A stretch of 64,000 nucleotides of DNA from Acidimicrobiales bacterium (GTDB lineage Bacteria > Actinomycetota > Acidimicrobiia > Acidimicrobiales > MedAcidi-G1). The first letter of the stretch is position 1. Each line of letters begins with the position of its first letter. Location of the stretch: contig JAKURY010000008.1 in the NCBI GenBank assembly GCA_022452145.1, forward strand, positions 1 through 64,000, given 5' to 3'. Positions 50,571 to 59,565 of this stretch are shown piece by piece. The notes under the pieces were generated by a model. The model saw nothing but the letters and a program-made list of their open reading frames with translations. It searched no databases and was not told the DNA's origin. Both the position numbers and the translations under genes were made by a program.

Positions 50571-51983
50571 GTGGACGACGTTCTCTGGAACCGGACCGGG
50601 CTGGAGTTGGCCGCCATGATCGCCGGGGGCGAGGTGTCCAGCCGGGAGGTGGTCGACGCCCACCTCGAGCGCATAGATGCCGTGAACGGCCGGCTGAACG
50701 CCGCCGTGCTGATCCTGGCCGACGAGGCGCGGAACGCCGCCGATGCCGCCGACCGGGTCATCTCCTCAGGGCTTCCCACGGGTCCGTTGCACGGGGTGCC
50801 CATCACGGTCAAGGACGGCCTGGACCTGGCCGGCCACCCCACCACCTATGGCGTCGAGGCCTTCGCCGACGGGATCGCCGCCCTCGACGACCCGGGCATC
50901 GGACGGCTGAAGGCCGCAGGGGCCATCCCCATCGCCAAGACCAACCTCCCGGAGATGGGGATGCGCCTCGCCACCGACAACCCCCTGTTCGGCCTGACCC
51001 GGAACCCGTGGCACCCGGACAGGACGGCCGGGGGCTCGTCGGGCGGCGAGGCCTCGGCCATCGCCTCGGGCATGTCCCCGATGGGGATGGGAACCGACCT
51101 CGGGGGTTCGGTCCGCAACCCCGCCTACTGCTGCGGCATCGCCGCCACCAAGACCTCTCTCGGTCGCCTTCCGGTATGCGGCTCGTCGCCGAATGCGGCC
51201 GAACCGATGGTGGCCCGCCAACTCATGGCGGTCGCCGGCCCGATGGCACGCAGCGTCGCCGACCTGGAGGCCATGCTCCGGGTGACCATCGGTCGCCACC
51301 CCAGGGACCCCCGGACGGTGGACGTGGCGTACGACGGAGCGCCGGTGGCGAGGCGGGTGGCGATCCCCACCGACCTGCCCGGCGGTCCGGTCCACGCGGA
51401 TGCACGACAGGCGATCCAGCGGGCCTCCGACGCCCTGGTCGACGCCGGCTGGGAGGTGGTCGACACCTTGCCGCCAGAGGTGGAACGTTGCCTGGAGGTC
51501 TGGGGCCACCTGCTCGGCCACGACTTCCCGGCGACGCTGGCCAGCCTCGACGATGCCATGTCCGTTGACGGCAGCCACCTGATGCGGGCGTTGGTGGACT
51601 TCTGGCCTGCGTCCGGCATGCCGTCCCACGTCGCACACGCCGAGCGCTTCCGGCTGGCCAGGCTCTGGGCCGAGTTCCTCGCCGACCACCCGGTCGTGGT
51701 CCTTCCCACCTGGTACCAACCTCCCTTCGACCACCACGAAGACCTGGCCGACGACAGGGACGCCCTGCGATCGCTCTACGACGGTGTGTTCACCCCGATC
51801 GTCCCGGCCAACCTGCTGGGCCTCCCGGCCACCCAGGTCCCGGTCGGTCTGGGCGCTGACGGGACCCCGCTGGGAGTCCAGTGCCTCGCAGACCGCCATC
51901 GCGAGGACCTCACCCTGGTCGCAGCGGCGATCGTCGAGGCGGCATTCCCACCGCTCACCCCGATCGACCCGGCCACGGGCTGA
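50571..51983 (+). CDS. Amidase signature enzyme
   Basis: A 470-residue amidase with Lys81 (TVKDGLD), Ser156 (GGSSGGE) and Ser180 (LGGSVRN). Shared blocks with the minus-strand paralogue include ELAAMIAGGE.SSREVVDAHL and GLTRNPW.PD..AGGSSGGE. Start is GTG 50571 behind TAGGTT. The second half diverges more, suggesting different substrates. It is convergent with the aldehyde dehydrogenase gene. Confidence 0.9.
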   Translation: MDDVLWNRTGLELAAMIAGGEVSSREVVDAHLERIDAVNGRLNAAVLILADEARNAADAADRVISSGLPTGPLHGVPITVKDGLDLAGHPTTYGVEAFADGIAALDDPGIGRLKAAGAIPIAKTNLPEMGMRLATDNPLFGLTRNPWHPDRTAGGSSGGEASAIASGMSPMGMGTDLGGSVRNPAYCCGIAATKTSLGRLPVCGSSPNAAEPMVARQLMAVAGPMARSVADLEAMLRVTIGRHPRDPRTVDVAYDGAPVARRVAIPTDLPGGPVHADARQAIQRASDALVDAGWEVVDTLPPEVERCLEVWGHLLGHDFPATLASLDDAMSVDGSHLMRALVDFWPASGMPSHVAHAERFRLARLWAEFLADHPVVVLPTWYQPPFDHHEDLADDRDALRSLYDGVFTPIVPANLLGLPATQVPVGLGADGTPLGVQCLADRHREDLTLVAAAIVEAAFPPLTPIDPATG

Positions 51984-52012
51984 TCAGGCAGCGGCGTCCT
52001 GTCGATTCGGTA

Positions 52013-52032
52013 CCGGGGGCGGAATACCCCGG
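52013..52032. terminator. Hairpin between convergent amidase and aldehyde dehydrogenase genes
   Basis: CCGGGG (52013-52018), an 8-base loop and CCCCGG (52027-52032), located 30 bases after the amidase stop and 34 bases before the aldehyde dehydrogenase stop. No T-run. Confidence 0.4.
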
Positions 52033-52065
52033 GGCCCGGGACGCTCCGGCCGGGTCGGAGTGCCG

Positions 52066-53487
52066 TCAGGCCTGGATGACTACCAGGCGCTCCTCGGTCA
52101 TCTCGCGCACCGTGTAGGCGGGCCCCTCCCGGGTGTTGCCCGAGTCCCGGATGCCGCCGTACGGCATGTGGTCGGCACGCCACGACGGCGACTCGTTGAT
52201 CAGCACCCCGCCGTACTCCAGGACCTCGGCGGCCCGCAGGGCCCTGGCCAGGTCGTTGGTGAACACCGCGGCCTGCAGGCCGTAGGTGCTGGCGTTTGCA
52301 CGGGCCAGGGCGTCATCGAAGTCGGTGTAGGTGGCGATGCCGACAACCGGTCCGAACACCTCGATGCAGCTGACCTTCATGTCGTCGGTGACTCCGGCGA
52401 GGATGGTGGGGGCCAGCACGCCGTCGACCATGGTGCCGCCGCAGACCAGGGTGGCACCGGCCGCCGTGGCCTCGTCCACCCAGGAGGCCACCCGGTCGGT
52501 CTCGTCGCCGTCTATGAGCGACGACAGGTCGGTCGCCGGGTCGGCGGGGTCGCCCACCGTCAGGGTGGCCGCCTCGGCGGCCATGGCCTCGGTGAATGCG
52601 GTGGCAATGTCATCGTGCACGTAGATCCGCTGGGTGGATATGCACGTCTGGCCTGAGAAGCCGAAGGCGGCGCCCTTCAACTTGGCCGCGGCGACGGCCA
52701 CGTCCACGTCGGGCTCGATGATGATCGGCGAGTTGTTGCCGAGCTCCAGCGACACCTTCTTCCTGGGTGCGGTGGCCCGGATGTTCCAGCCGACGGGTGG
52801 TGAACCGGTGAAGGTGATCATGGCCACGTCGTCGTGTTCGACCATGTGGGCTGCGGTCCGACCGGGGCATGTCACGACGTTCAGCCAGCCGGGGGGAAGG
52901 CCGCACTCGTCCAGGAGGACCTCGGCCAGGCGGATGGCCGTCAGCGGGGTGGCCGATGCCGGCTTCAACACGACGGGGCAGCCGGCCGCGATCGCGGGGG
53001 CGACCTTGTGGCAGACGAGGTTCAACGGGAAGTTGAAGGGCGAGATGGCGCCGACGACGCCTATCGGCACCCGCTTCACGAAGCCCGTCTTGCCTTCACC
53101 CGCCGAGCTGGCGTCCATGGTCACCAGCTCGCCGCCCAGGGTGCGGGCCACCGCGGCGGCGAACCGGGCGGTGTCGACGGCCCGGGCCGCCTCGATGCGT
53201 GCCGTCGAGATGGGCTTGGCCGCCTCGGCCGAGATGCTCTGGGCGAACTCCTCGTGGTGGGCGGCGAGCGAGTCGGCCATGCGGTCCAGGATGGATGCCC
53301 GCTCGTGGGTGGGCATGACCCCGGCGGCAAGCGTGGCCTTCGCAGTGGCGATGGCTGCGTCCAGGTGGTCGGTGGTGCCGACGGGCACGGTGCCCAGGAC
53401 CCGTCCGTTGTAGGGGGATCGGACCTCGGTGGCTTCCTCGGCGTCTACCCGGTCGGCGCCGATGATCATCAGGTGGTGTTCGCTCAT
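52066..53487 (-). CDS. Aldehyde dehydrogenase family protein
   Basis: A 473-residue aldehyde dehydrogenase with SPFNFPLNLVCHK, the active Glu in SLELGNNSP and Cys in FSGQTCISTQR. The overall pattern resembles lactaldehyde, succinate-semialdehyde and phosphonoacetaldehyde dehydrogenases. ATG 53487 has a GGAGGTG ribosome site. Its divergent upstream region contains operator site 1 of the shared regulon, so it is probably co-regulated with the plus-strand operon beginning at 53581. Confidence 0.9.
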   Translation of the reverse strand: MSEHHLMIIGADRVDAEEATEVRSPYNGRVLGTVPVGTTDHLDAAIATAKATLAAGVMPTHERASILDRMADSLAAHHEEFAQSISAEAAKPISTARIEAARAVDTARFAAAVARTLGGELVTMDASSAGEGKTGFVKRVPIGVVGAISPFNFPLNLVCHKVAPAIAAGCPVVLKPASATPLTAIRLAEVLLDECGLPPGWLNVVTCPGRTAAHMVEHDDVAMITFTGSPPVGWNIRATAPRKKVSLELGNNSPIIIEPDVDVAVAAAKLKGAAFGFSGQTCISTQRIYVHDDIATAFTEAMAAEAATLTVGDPADPATDLSSLIDGDETDRVASWVDEATAAGATLVCGGTMVDGVLAPTILAGVTDDMKVSCIEVFGPVVGIATYTDFDDALARANASTYGLQAAVFTNDLARALRAAEVLEYGGVLINESPSWRADHMPYGGIRDSGNTREGPAYTVREMTEERLVVIQA

Positions 53488-53538
53488 GGGCACCTCCGAG
53501 GCAGCACGTCTTCTGGTGACAACCTACACTGACCAGAC

Positions 53539-53556
53539 TCCTTTGGATCCAAATGA
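53539..53556. promoter_or_regulatory. Operator site 1 (near-perfect palindrome)
   Basis: The minus strand reads TCATTTGGATCCAAAGGA, with the perfect 12-base palindrome TTTGGATCCAAA in the centre. It matches sites 2 and 3 at 15 of 18 positions. It lies between the two divergent aldehyde dehydrogenase genes. The core resembles the VanR (GntR/FadR-type) operator ATTGGATCCAAT as I recall it. Confidence 0.72.
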
Positions 53557-53580
53557 ACGAGTCGAGGAAGGCCGCAGGAG

Positions 53581-55047
53581 ATGGGCGAGCGACCACGGGT
53601 CACCGTTGCCGGAGTGCCGGTGTCGGTCGACCACTACGTGGGCGGCCGCCGGGTGTCGTCGGCCACCACGTTCGAGGACCGCTCCCCGCTGGACTGGTCG
53701 ACGCTGCTGGCCGAGGTCTCCGCAGGCGACGCGGACGTCGCCGGGGAGGCCGTCACCGCGGCCGCCGCCGCCTTCAGGGGCTGGGCGGCCCTCGGCCCGG
53801 CCGGTCGTGGTCCCTACCTGCGACGCCTAGCCGACCTGATCGACGAACGGGTGCCCGACATCGCCGCGGTCGAGTGCGTGGACATGGCTATGCGCCACGA
53901 GAGCCTCCGCAACCGGGTCATCGGACGCGGCGCCCGCAACTTCCGGGCCTATGCGGACCTGGCCGAACAGCACGAGGAGCGGTCCTGGTCTTCCAACGGC
54001 ACGGCCAACCGGGTCCAGCGGCTCCCGGCCGGACCGGCGGTGGTCATCACCCCGTGGAACGCCCCGTTCATGCTGGCCACCTGGAAGGTGGCACCGGCGT
54101 TGGCCGCCGGCAACCCGGTCGTCCTCAAGCCCGCCGAGTGGTCACCGCTCTCGGCCAGCCTCCTGGCCGACCTGGCCGACGAGGCCGGCCTGCCGCCCGG
54201 CGTGCTCAACGTGGTGCAGGGCATCGGTTCCGACGTGGGCCCGCCCCTGACGTCTGACCAGAGGGTGCGGCGCCTCTCGTTCACCGGATCCCCGGAGACG
54301 GCACGCCTCATCGGGGCGGCTGCGGCGGCCAACATCGTGCCGTTCACCGCGGAGTTGGGCGGCAAGGGCGCCCTCGTCGTGTTCGCCGACAGCGATCTGG
54401 AGGCGGCTGCCCGCACCGCTGCCGGCCAGTACGACGACTCGGGGCAGGTCTGCCTGGCCGCCACCCGCCTGCTGGTCGAGGCATCGGTGGCCGACGAATT
54501 CCTGGAGCGGTTCGACACCCACGTCGACGCCCACGTGCTGGGCGACGCCCACGACGACGCGACCACCATCACGCCGATGATCCACCCCGAGCACCTTGCC
54601 CGGGTGGAGGCGTTCGTGGACCGTGCCCGTGCCGCCGGCGACACGATCCTGCGGGGCGGTCAACGGCATGCACCGGACGGACTCTGGTACGAGCCCACGC
54701 TCATCGCCCCGGCCTCCAACGACAGTGAGATCGTGCAGCACGAGGTGTTCGGACCGGTGCTCACCTTCCAGGCCTTTGCCGACGAGGATGAAGCTGTGGC
54801 CCTCGCCAACAGCACCGCCTACGGACTCTCGGCCACCCTCTTCACCGGGTCGGCCGACCGGGCCGAGCGGGTGGGTTCGGCGCTGCGGGCCGGCACCACC
54901 TGGGTGAACTGCTTCCTGGTGCGCGACCTCACCGCCCCGTTCGGAGGCCTCGGGATCAGTGGCCTGGGTCGGGAGGGCGGCGACCACGCCCTGGAGTTCC
55001 ACGCCGACCTCAAGACCCTCCAGATCAGGGACGACACCACCACATGA
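53581..55047 (+). CDS. Aldehyde dehydrogenase, HpaE/XylG-like
   Basis: A 488-residue aldehyde dehydrogenase with TPWNAPFMLATWK, Glu in TAELGGKG and Cys in DSGQVCLAATR. The end (VNCFLVRDLTAPFGG, GREGGDHALEFHADLKT) closely follows 5-carboxymethyl-2-hydroxymuconate and 2-hydroxymuconate semialdehyde dehydrogenases, which act right after meta-cleavage of aromatic rings. It is the first gene of the operon with the ACAD-like and NicX-like genes, overlapping the former by 4 bases. GCAGGAG precedes ATG 53581. Confidence 0.9.
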   Translation: MGERPRVTVAGVPVSVDHYVGGRRVSSATTFEDRSPLDWSTLLAEVSAGDADVAGEAVTAAAAAFRGWAALGPAGRGPYLRRLADLIDERVPDIAAVECVDMAMRHESLRNRVIGRGARNFRAYADLAEQHEERSWSSNGTANRVQRLPAGPAVVITPWNAPFMLATWKVAPALAAGNPVVLKPAEWSPLSASLLADLADEAGLPPGVLNVVQGIGSDVGPPLTSDQRVRRLSFTGSPETARLIGAAAAANIVPFTAELGGKGALVVFADSDLEAAARTAAGQYDDSGQVCLAATRLLVEASVADEFLERFDTHVDAHVLGDAHDDATTITPMIHPEHLARVEAFVDRARAAGDTILRGGQRHAPDGLWYEPTLIAPASNDSEIVQHEVFGPVLTFQAFADEDEAVALANSTAYGLSATLFTGSADRAERVGSALRAGTTWVNCFLVRDLTAPFGGLGISGLGREGGDHALEFHADLKTLQIRDDTTT

Positions 55048-56213
55048 GCGATATCTGGACGCCCCTTCGTCGCGAATTAGTCGGTCGTATGGCCGACCTG
55101 GGGCCGACCATCGCGGCGCGCGCCGAGCGCTACGACCGGGAGGCGTCGTTCCCCCACGAGAACTTCGCCGACATGCGCGAGGCGGGGTTCCTGGCCCTGT
55201 GCATCCCCGAGCAGCACGGTGGGCTGGGGGCCGACTTCGTGACCTACGCCCTGGTCTCCGAGGAACTGGGCCGGCACTGCGGCTCCACGGCGTTGACCTT
55301 CAACATGCACACGGCGACCATGCTCCTCACCGGCCAGATCGCCGACGACCTGTCCATGTCCGACGAGGACCGGGTCACCCACGACCGGCGCCGGACCGCC
55401 ATGTGGCGGGGCGTCGTCGAGGACGGCCACATCCACGCACAGCCGTTCAGCGAGGGTCGGGCCCCGGGCGAGACGACCGGCTTCGCCACCCGGGCCGTGC
55501 CGGTGGACGGCGGCTTCCGGGTCTCTGGTCGCAAGATCTTCGCCTCGCTGTCCGAGGCCGCCGACCTGCACAACGTGACCTGCATGGTCGAGGGCGAGGA
55601 CGTGGTGCGGTTCCTCGGCGTGCCCGCCGAAGCGGCGGGCATCACGATCGAGGGCGACTGGGACCCACTGGGGATGCGGGGCACCGTGTCGAAGAACCTG
55701 CTGTTCGAGGACGTGTTCGTGCCCGCCGACAACGAGTTCCTACCTCCGGGATGCTTTGACCAGATGGCCGACCGGTGGCCGTACTTCTACATGACGCTCA
55801 CGTTCTCGTACCTGGGCATCCAACGGGCGGTCCTGGACTTCACCTCGGCCTATCTCCGCGGCGCCGGTGGGCCTGACGAGCGCCGCGAGCATCCGCAGAA
55901 GCGACACGGCTGGGCGGAGATGCGCCTCGCCTACGAGCGCTCGCAGGCGCTGACCTACCGGGTGCTGGGCGAGGCGGGGGTGGATCCGACCGACGAGCAG
56001 GTCTGGCGGGCGTGGGCGGCCACCGTGACGGCCATGGAGACGGCGCCGGAGGTGGCGTCGACCGCGGTGCGGGTCTGCGGTGGCCGGTCGCTGCTGCGGC
56101 CCAGTGCGCTGGAGCGGATGTACCGCGATGCCCGCTGCGGTGCCACGATGCTTCCGTGGAGCGTCGAGGTCTGCCTCGGCCGCCTCGGCCGAGCCGGGCT
56201 CTACGACGACTGA
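55044..56213 (+). CDS. Acyl-CoA dehydrogenase-like flavoprotein
   Basis: A 389-residue ACAD-fold protein: IPEQHGGLGADFVTYALV, QPFSEGRAPGE in place of the usual MTEPxAGSD motif, SGRKIFASLS, GMRGTVSKNLLFEDVFVP and a C-terminal VCGGRSLLRPSALERMYRD. The altered FAD/substrate motif and RDARCG end suggest an oxygenase or a non-thioester dehydrogenase rather than classical beta-oxidation. It is overlapped by the HpaE-like gene and followed after 34 bases by the NicX-like dioxygenase, so it may hydroxylate the ring before cleavage. Confidence 0.82.
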   Translation: MSDIWTPLRRELVGRMADLGPTIAARAERYDREASFPHENFADMREAGFLALCIPEQHGGLGADFVTYALVSEELGRHCGSTALTFNMHTATMLLTGQIADDLSMSDEDRVTHDRRRTAMWRGVVEDGHIHAQPFSEGRAPGETTGFATRAVPVDGGFRVSGRKIFASLSEAADLHNVTCMVEGEDVVRFLGVPAEAAGITIEGDWDPLGMRGTVSKNLLFEDVFVPADNEFLPPGCFDQMADRWPYFYMTLTFSYLGIQRAVLDFTSAYLRGAGGPDERREHPQKRHGWAEMRLAYERSQALTYRVLGEAGVDPTDEQVWRAWAATVTAMETAPEVASTAVRVCGGRSLLRPSALERMYRDARCGATMLPWSVEVCLGRLGRAGLYDD

Positions 56214-56247
56214 CCGACGACCGAACCGACTCGAGGAGGGGAACGAC

Positions 56248-57285
56248 GTGGCCGTGCCATGGCACCGGATCGAGGCCTTCTCCGACCACTTCGCGCGCTG
56301 TGCCGTGACCGCCGGTGAGACGGCCGTGGTGCTGGCCGAGGCCGACAGCCGTCCTGAGCTGGTCGAGGTGGCGACCATCGCCCTGGAACGCCTCGGTGCC
56401 CTGGTGGCAACCGTGGTCATGCCCACGCCGCCCAACCGCGGGCCTGTGCCCATCCGCTCCACAGGTGCCTCGGTAGCCGTCGGTGGTCACAGGGCGGCCA
56501 TCGCCGGCCTGGCCGCGGCGGACTTCATCGTGGACTGCACCGTCGAGGGCCTGCTCCACGCAGTCGAGAAGGAGGCCATCCTGGCCGACGGCGCCAGGGT
56601 CCTGATGCTCTCCAACGAGCACCCGGAGGTATTCGACCGGGTCGGCCACGATCCGTCAATGGGTGAGCGGGTGGCCCGCGGGCGTGCGCGGCTGGCGGCT
56701 GCTTCGACCATGAGGGTCACCTCGGCCGCCGGCACCGACCTCACCGTGGACCTGGCCGGTGCCGTCGTGGCCGGCTCCGACGGGACCGTCCCGAAGCCGG
56801 GGGGCATAGCGCACTGGCCCGGTGGCCTGGTGTTGTGCTTCCCCGCCGCCGGAACGGTGTCGGGCACCGTGGTGATGGCGCCCGGCGACGCCAACCTGAC
56901 CTTCAAGGAGTACGTACGGTCACCGATCACCTGCACGCTGGAGGCCGACCACGTGGTCGACGTGTCCGGCGACGGCCTGGACGCGGAGCTGTTCGCCTCG
57001 TACCTGGCCGCCTGGGAGGAGCCGGAGGCCTACGCCGTCAGCCACGTGGGCTGGGGCATGAACCCGGACTGCCGGTGGGACGTACTCCCGCTCTACGACA
57101 AGGCAGACCTGAACGGCACCGAGCTGCGTGCCTTCGCCGGCAACTTCCTGTGGTCGACCGGCGCCAACGAGGTGGCAGGCCGGTTCTGCCGTGGCCACTT
57201 CGACCTGCCCATGCGGAACTGCACGGTGGCCCTGGACGGCGAACCGGTGGTGGTTGACGGCAGGTTGGTGGGTGACCTGGCCTGA
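56248..57285 (+). CDS. 2,5-dihydroxypyridine 5,6-dioxygenase-like (NicX family)
   Basis: A 345-residue protein aligning over its length with NicX, the Fe(II) dioxygenase that opens 2,5-dihydroxypyridine to N-formylmaleamate. The putative iron ligands His266 (SHVGWG), His317 and Asp319 (GHFDLPMRN) match NicX His265, His318 and Asp320. HWPGG, the LTFKEYVRSPIT segment and RAFAGNFLWSTG are also shared. The fold is that of M29 aminopeptidases, so a peptidase remains possible. GTG 56248 has a GAGGAGGGG site. The context of ring-cleavage-type dehydrogenase and FAH hydrolase supports a catabolic dioxygenase. Confidence 0.8.
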   Translation: MAVPWHRIEAFSDHFARCAVTAGETAVVLAEADSRPELVEVATIALERLGALVATVVMPTPPNRGPVPIRSTGASVAVGGHRAAIAGLAAADFIVDCTVEGLLHAVEKEAILADGARVLMLSNEHPEVFDRVGHDPSMGERVARGRARLAAASTMRVTSAAGTDLTVDLAGAVVAGSDGTVPKPGGIAHWPGGLVLCFPAAGTVSGTVVMAPGDANLTFKEYVRSPITCTLEADHVVDVSGDGLDAELFASYLAAWEEPEAYAVSHVGWGMNPDCRWDVLPLYDKADLNGTELRAFAGNFLWSTGANEVAGRFCRGHFDLPMRNCTVALDGEPVVVDGRLVGDLA

Positions 57286-57340
57286 CCCTCGGGGCGACCT
57301 GGCCTGGTCTCCGCACCGGCGTGACGATCGATCGGTCAGG

Positions 57341-58615
57341 TCAGGAGGTGCGGATGGTGAGGTGCTTGGTGCCGCTGATCAGGTTTGAGCGCAGGCGGTC
57401 CGAGGTCCCGGTGATCTCGATTTCGGTGGTGCGCTTCAGCAACTCCTGCAGGGTGATCCTGATCTCCATGCGGGCCAGCCAGGCCCCCAGGCAGAGGTGT
57501 GGTCCGTTTCGGCCGAACGCCACGTGGTCGTTGGGGTCGCGACCGATGTCGAACCGGTACGGGTCGTCGAACTTCCGGTCGTCGTAGTCGGCCGACACCC
57601 ACCAAAGCACCACCTTGTCGCCCTCGGCGATCGTGCGACCGCCCAGTTCCTGGTCGCTGGTGGCGGTGCGCCGGAAGTGGGTGGTCACCGTGGTCCACCG
57701 CAGAACCTCCTCCACCGCGGTGTCCATGAGCGAGGGGTCGTCGCGCAGTGCCCGCAGCTGGTCTGGGTGGTCGACGAGCGCCCTGAGCCCCTCGGTCAGC
57801 GAGTACCGGGTCGTGTCGTTGCCGGCCGCCACCAGCAGGGCGAAGAAGTTGTTGAATTCCAGGTCGCTGAGCGGTTCGCCGTCGGTGGTGGGTTCCAGCA
57901 GCCGGGAGATGACGTCGTCGTGCGGGCAGCCCCGACGCTCGGCGGCAGCCTCCTGGGCGTACCGGAAGACCTCCAGGCCGGCCGGGCTGCGAAACGGGAT
58001 GAGCCGGAACTCCTCGGTGTCGACCCGGTCGACGACGTGGTCGGTGTACTCGGGGTCCGAGTTGGAGAGCAGCTGGTCGCCCCAGTCCACCAGCTGTTCG
58101 GCGTGCTCGTCCGGGACTCCGAGCAGGCGGCCCAGCATCCGCATGGGCAGCACCCGGGCCACTTCGGCGACGAAGTCGAACTCGCCGAGGGCCAGGGCGC
58201 AGTCCAGGATCCCACCGGTCAACTCACGGATCGGGTCCTCGTAGGATTCGACGGTCTTGCGGGTGAAGCCCCGGTTCACCAGGCGGCGCAGCCGGGTGTG
58301 GTCAGGTGGGTCCAGCTCCATCATGGTGCGCCGGGCCCGGGTCTCCTCGGCGTCCATCTCCTCCAGTCGGATTCCCATGAACGAGGTGAGGTCGTCCCAC
58401 CGGCGGTTGGCGTCGACCACGTCGGCGTAGCGGGTGACTGCCCAGAAGCCCGAGCCGTCCTCCTCGTCCACCCACGAGACCGGCTCCTCGTCACGGAGCC
58501 GCTGCAGCGTTGCATAGGGAACGCCGTCCATCCACGTGTCGTGGGATGCCAGATCCGCGTGGCCGTCGTCGGAGTCGGGCGCCCAGGGGTGGCGGTCGAT
58601 CCGGGCGGTGGTCAT
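57341..58615 (-). CDS. Cytochrome P450
   Basis: A soluble actinobacterial class I P450 of 424 residues. The I-helix is AAGNDTTR (263-270), ExxR is E303-VL-R306, and the haem loop FGRNGPHLCLG carries the thiolate Cys375. It needs an external ferredoxin, and none is adjacent. ATG 58615 overlaps the stop of the upstream acetoacetate-decarboxylase-family gene by 4 bases. Regulation is therefore presumably from operator site 2. It could carry out hydroxylation or O/N-demethylation of the regulon's substrate. Confidence 0.93.
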   Translation of the reverse strand: MTTARIDRHPWAPDSDDGHADLASHDTWMDGVPYATLQRLRDEEPVSWVDEEDGSGFWAVTRYADVVDANRRWDDLTSFMGIRLEEMDAEETRARRTMMELDPPDHTRLRRLVNRGFTRKTVESYEDPIRELTGGILDCALALGEFDFVAEVARVLPMRMLGRLLGVPDEHAEQLVDWGDQLLSNSDPEYTDHVVDRVDTEEFRLIPFRSPAGLEVFRYAQEAAAERRGCPHDDVISRLLEPTTDGEPLSDLEFNNFFALLVAAGNDTTRYSLTEGLRALVDHPDQLRALRDDPSLMDTAVEEVLRWTTVTTHFRRTATSDQELGGRTIAEGDKVVLWWVSADYDDRKFDDPYRFDIGRDPNDHVAFGRNGPHLCLGAWLARMEIRITLQELLKRTTEIEITGTSDRLRSNLISGTKHLTIRTS

Positions 58616-59439
58616 GGTCCGTCCTGCGTCGATCCATCCTCGGCCGACAGGTCCTCCAGCGTGGTGCCGCCGTTCCACGAGACGCCGACGCTGCGCCAGT
58701 AGCCGGCGATCATCTCCCGTGGTGCCAGCCGGTCCAACTCCTCGACCGGGGAGTCGAAGACCCGCAGGTCGACGTCGCCGGTGAAAGCCGGTCCGACCTC
58801 GGCGTCGTAGCCCCGCATGGTGACCAACTCGTTCAACGAGTCGGTGCCGTCGGCCTCTATGGCCGGAAGGAAGCGGTGGTGGAGCATCGGCAGGGCGTTC
58901 ACGAAGCCGGTGTGGTCGCTGGGGCCGGTGATGGTGAACTCGGCCTCCACCAGCCGGCGTCCGTAGGCGGAGCAGGTGGCGCCGAACCGGCCGCCGGGTT
59001 CGAGGCGGGGTCCGGCCCTCCCTACGGTGACAGGTCGAGTCACCCAGATGTCGCCCAACTTCTTGGGGTAGCCCTGCACGTGGCCGCGCAGCATGGCGTA
59101 GTCCTTGTCGACCCAGATGTAGACGCAACGGCTGTAGTGCTCGCCCCGGTAGCGGCAGCGCACGACGACGAAGCACTCCTTGTACTGGAGGCGGTCGGGG
59201 TCCAGTACCTCGTTTAGGTCGTCGGAGCAGGACTGCCAGTCGGCCCAGATGACCGCTACGGCGCCGGGGTCGTCCTCGGCGGGGCTGAGCGGCGCGGGAA
59301 GGAGTTCGGCTACGGCTGCCGGGTCAGTGCGGTACTCGATGGTGAGCATGTCGCCCGAGTAGTGCCAGGGGGGCGATGGGACGAGCGACGACCTGCCGGT
59401 CGGTGTCCTGGGAAAGGTGAATCCCCTGGGTTCTGCCAT
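58612..59439 (-). CDS. Acetoacetate decarboxylase family protein
   Basis: A 275-residue ADC-fold protein. The Schiff-base region HVQGYPKKLGD with Lys126-Lys127 matches Lys115/116 of acetoacetate decarboxylase. ADC-like relatives also act as aldolase-dehydratases or hydrate or decarboxylate 2-oxo compounds. TAGGGT lies 7 bases before the ATG and is overlapped by operator site 2. It leads a two-gene operon with the P450. Confidence 0.85.
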   Translation of the reverse strand: MAEPRGFTFPRTPTGRSSLVPSPPWHYSGDMLTIEYRTDPAAVAELLPAPLSPAEDDPGAVAVIWADWQSCSDDLNEVLDPDRLQYKECFVVVRCRYRGEHYSRCVYIWVDKDYAMLRGHVQGYPKKLGDIWVTRPVTVGRAGPRLEPGGRFGATCSAYGRRLVEAEFTITGPSDHTGFVNALPMLHHRFLPAIEADGTDSLNELVTMRGYDAEVGPAFTGDVDLRVFDSPVEELDRLAPREMIAGYWRSVGVSWNGGTTLEDLSAEDGSTQDGP

Positions 59440-59449
59440 GCCGGGTACC

Positions 59450-59470
59450 CTATCATTTGGACCCTAACGA
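59450..59470. promoter_or_regulatory. Operator site 2
   Basis: Contains TCATTTGGACCCTAACGA (59453-59470) preceded by CTA; the whole 21 bases are identical to site 3. It lies 11 bases from the ADC-family ATG and overlaps that gene's minus-strand -10 box, so binding should repress it. The divergent FAH-family gene starts 96 bases away on the plus strand. Confidence 0.75.
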
Positions 59471-59565
59471 TTTCCATGGGAAGATCCAGTGGAACGGCAT
59501 GGCGGCCGGACCGGCACCGATGGAGCACCGTATGGTGGTCGGCCCCGCACCGAGGGAGCGCGAGT

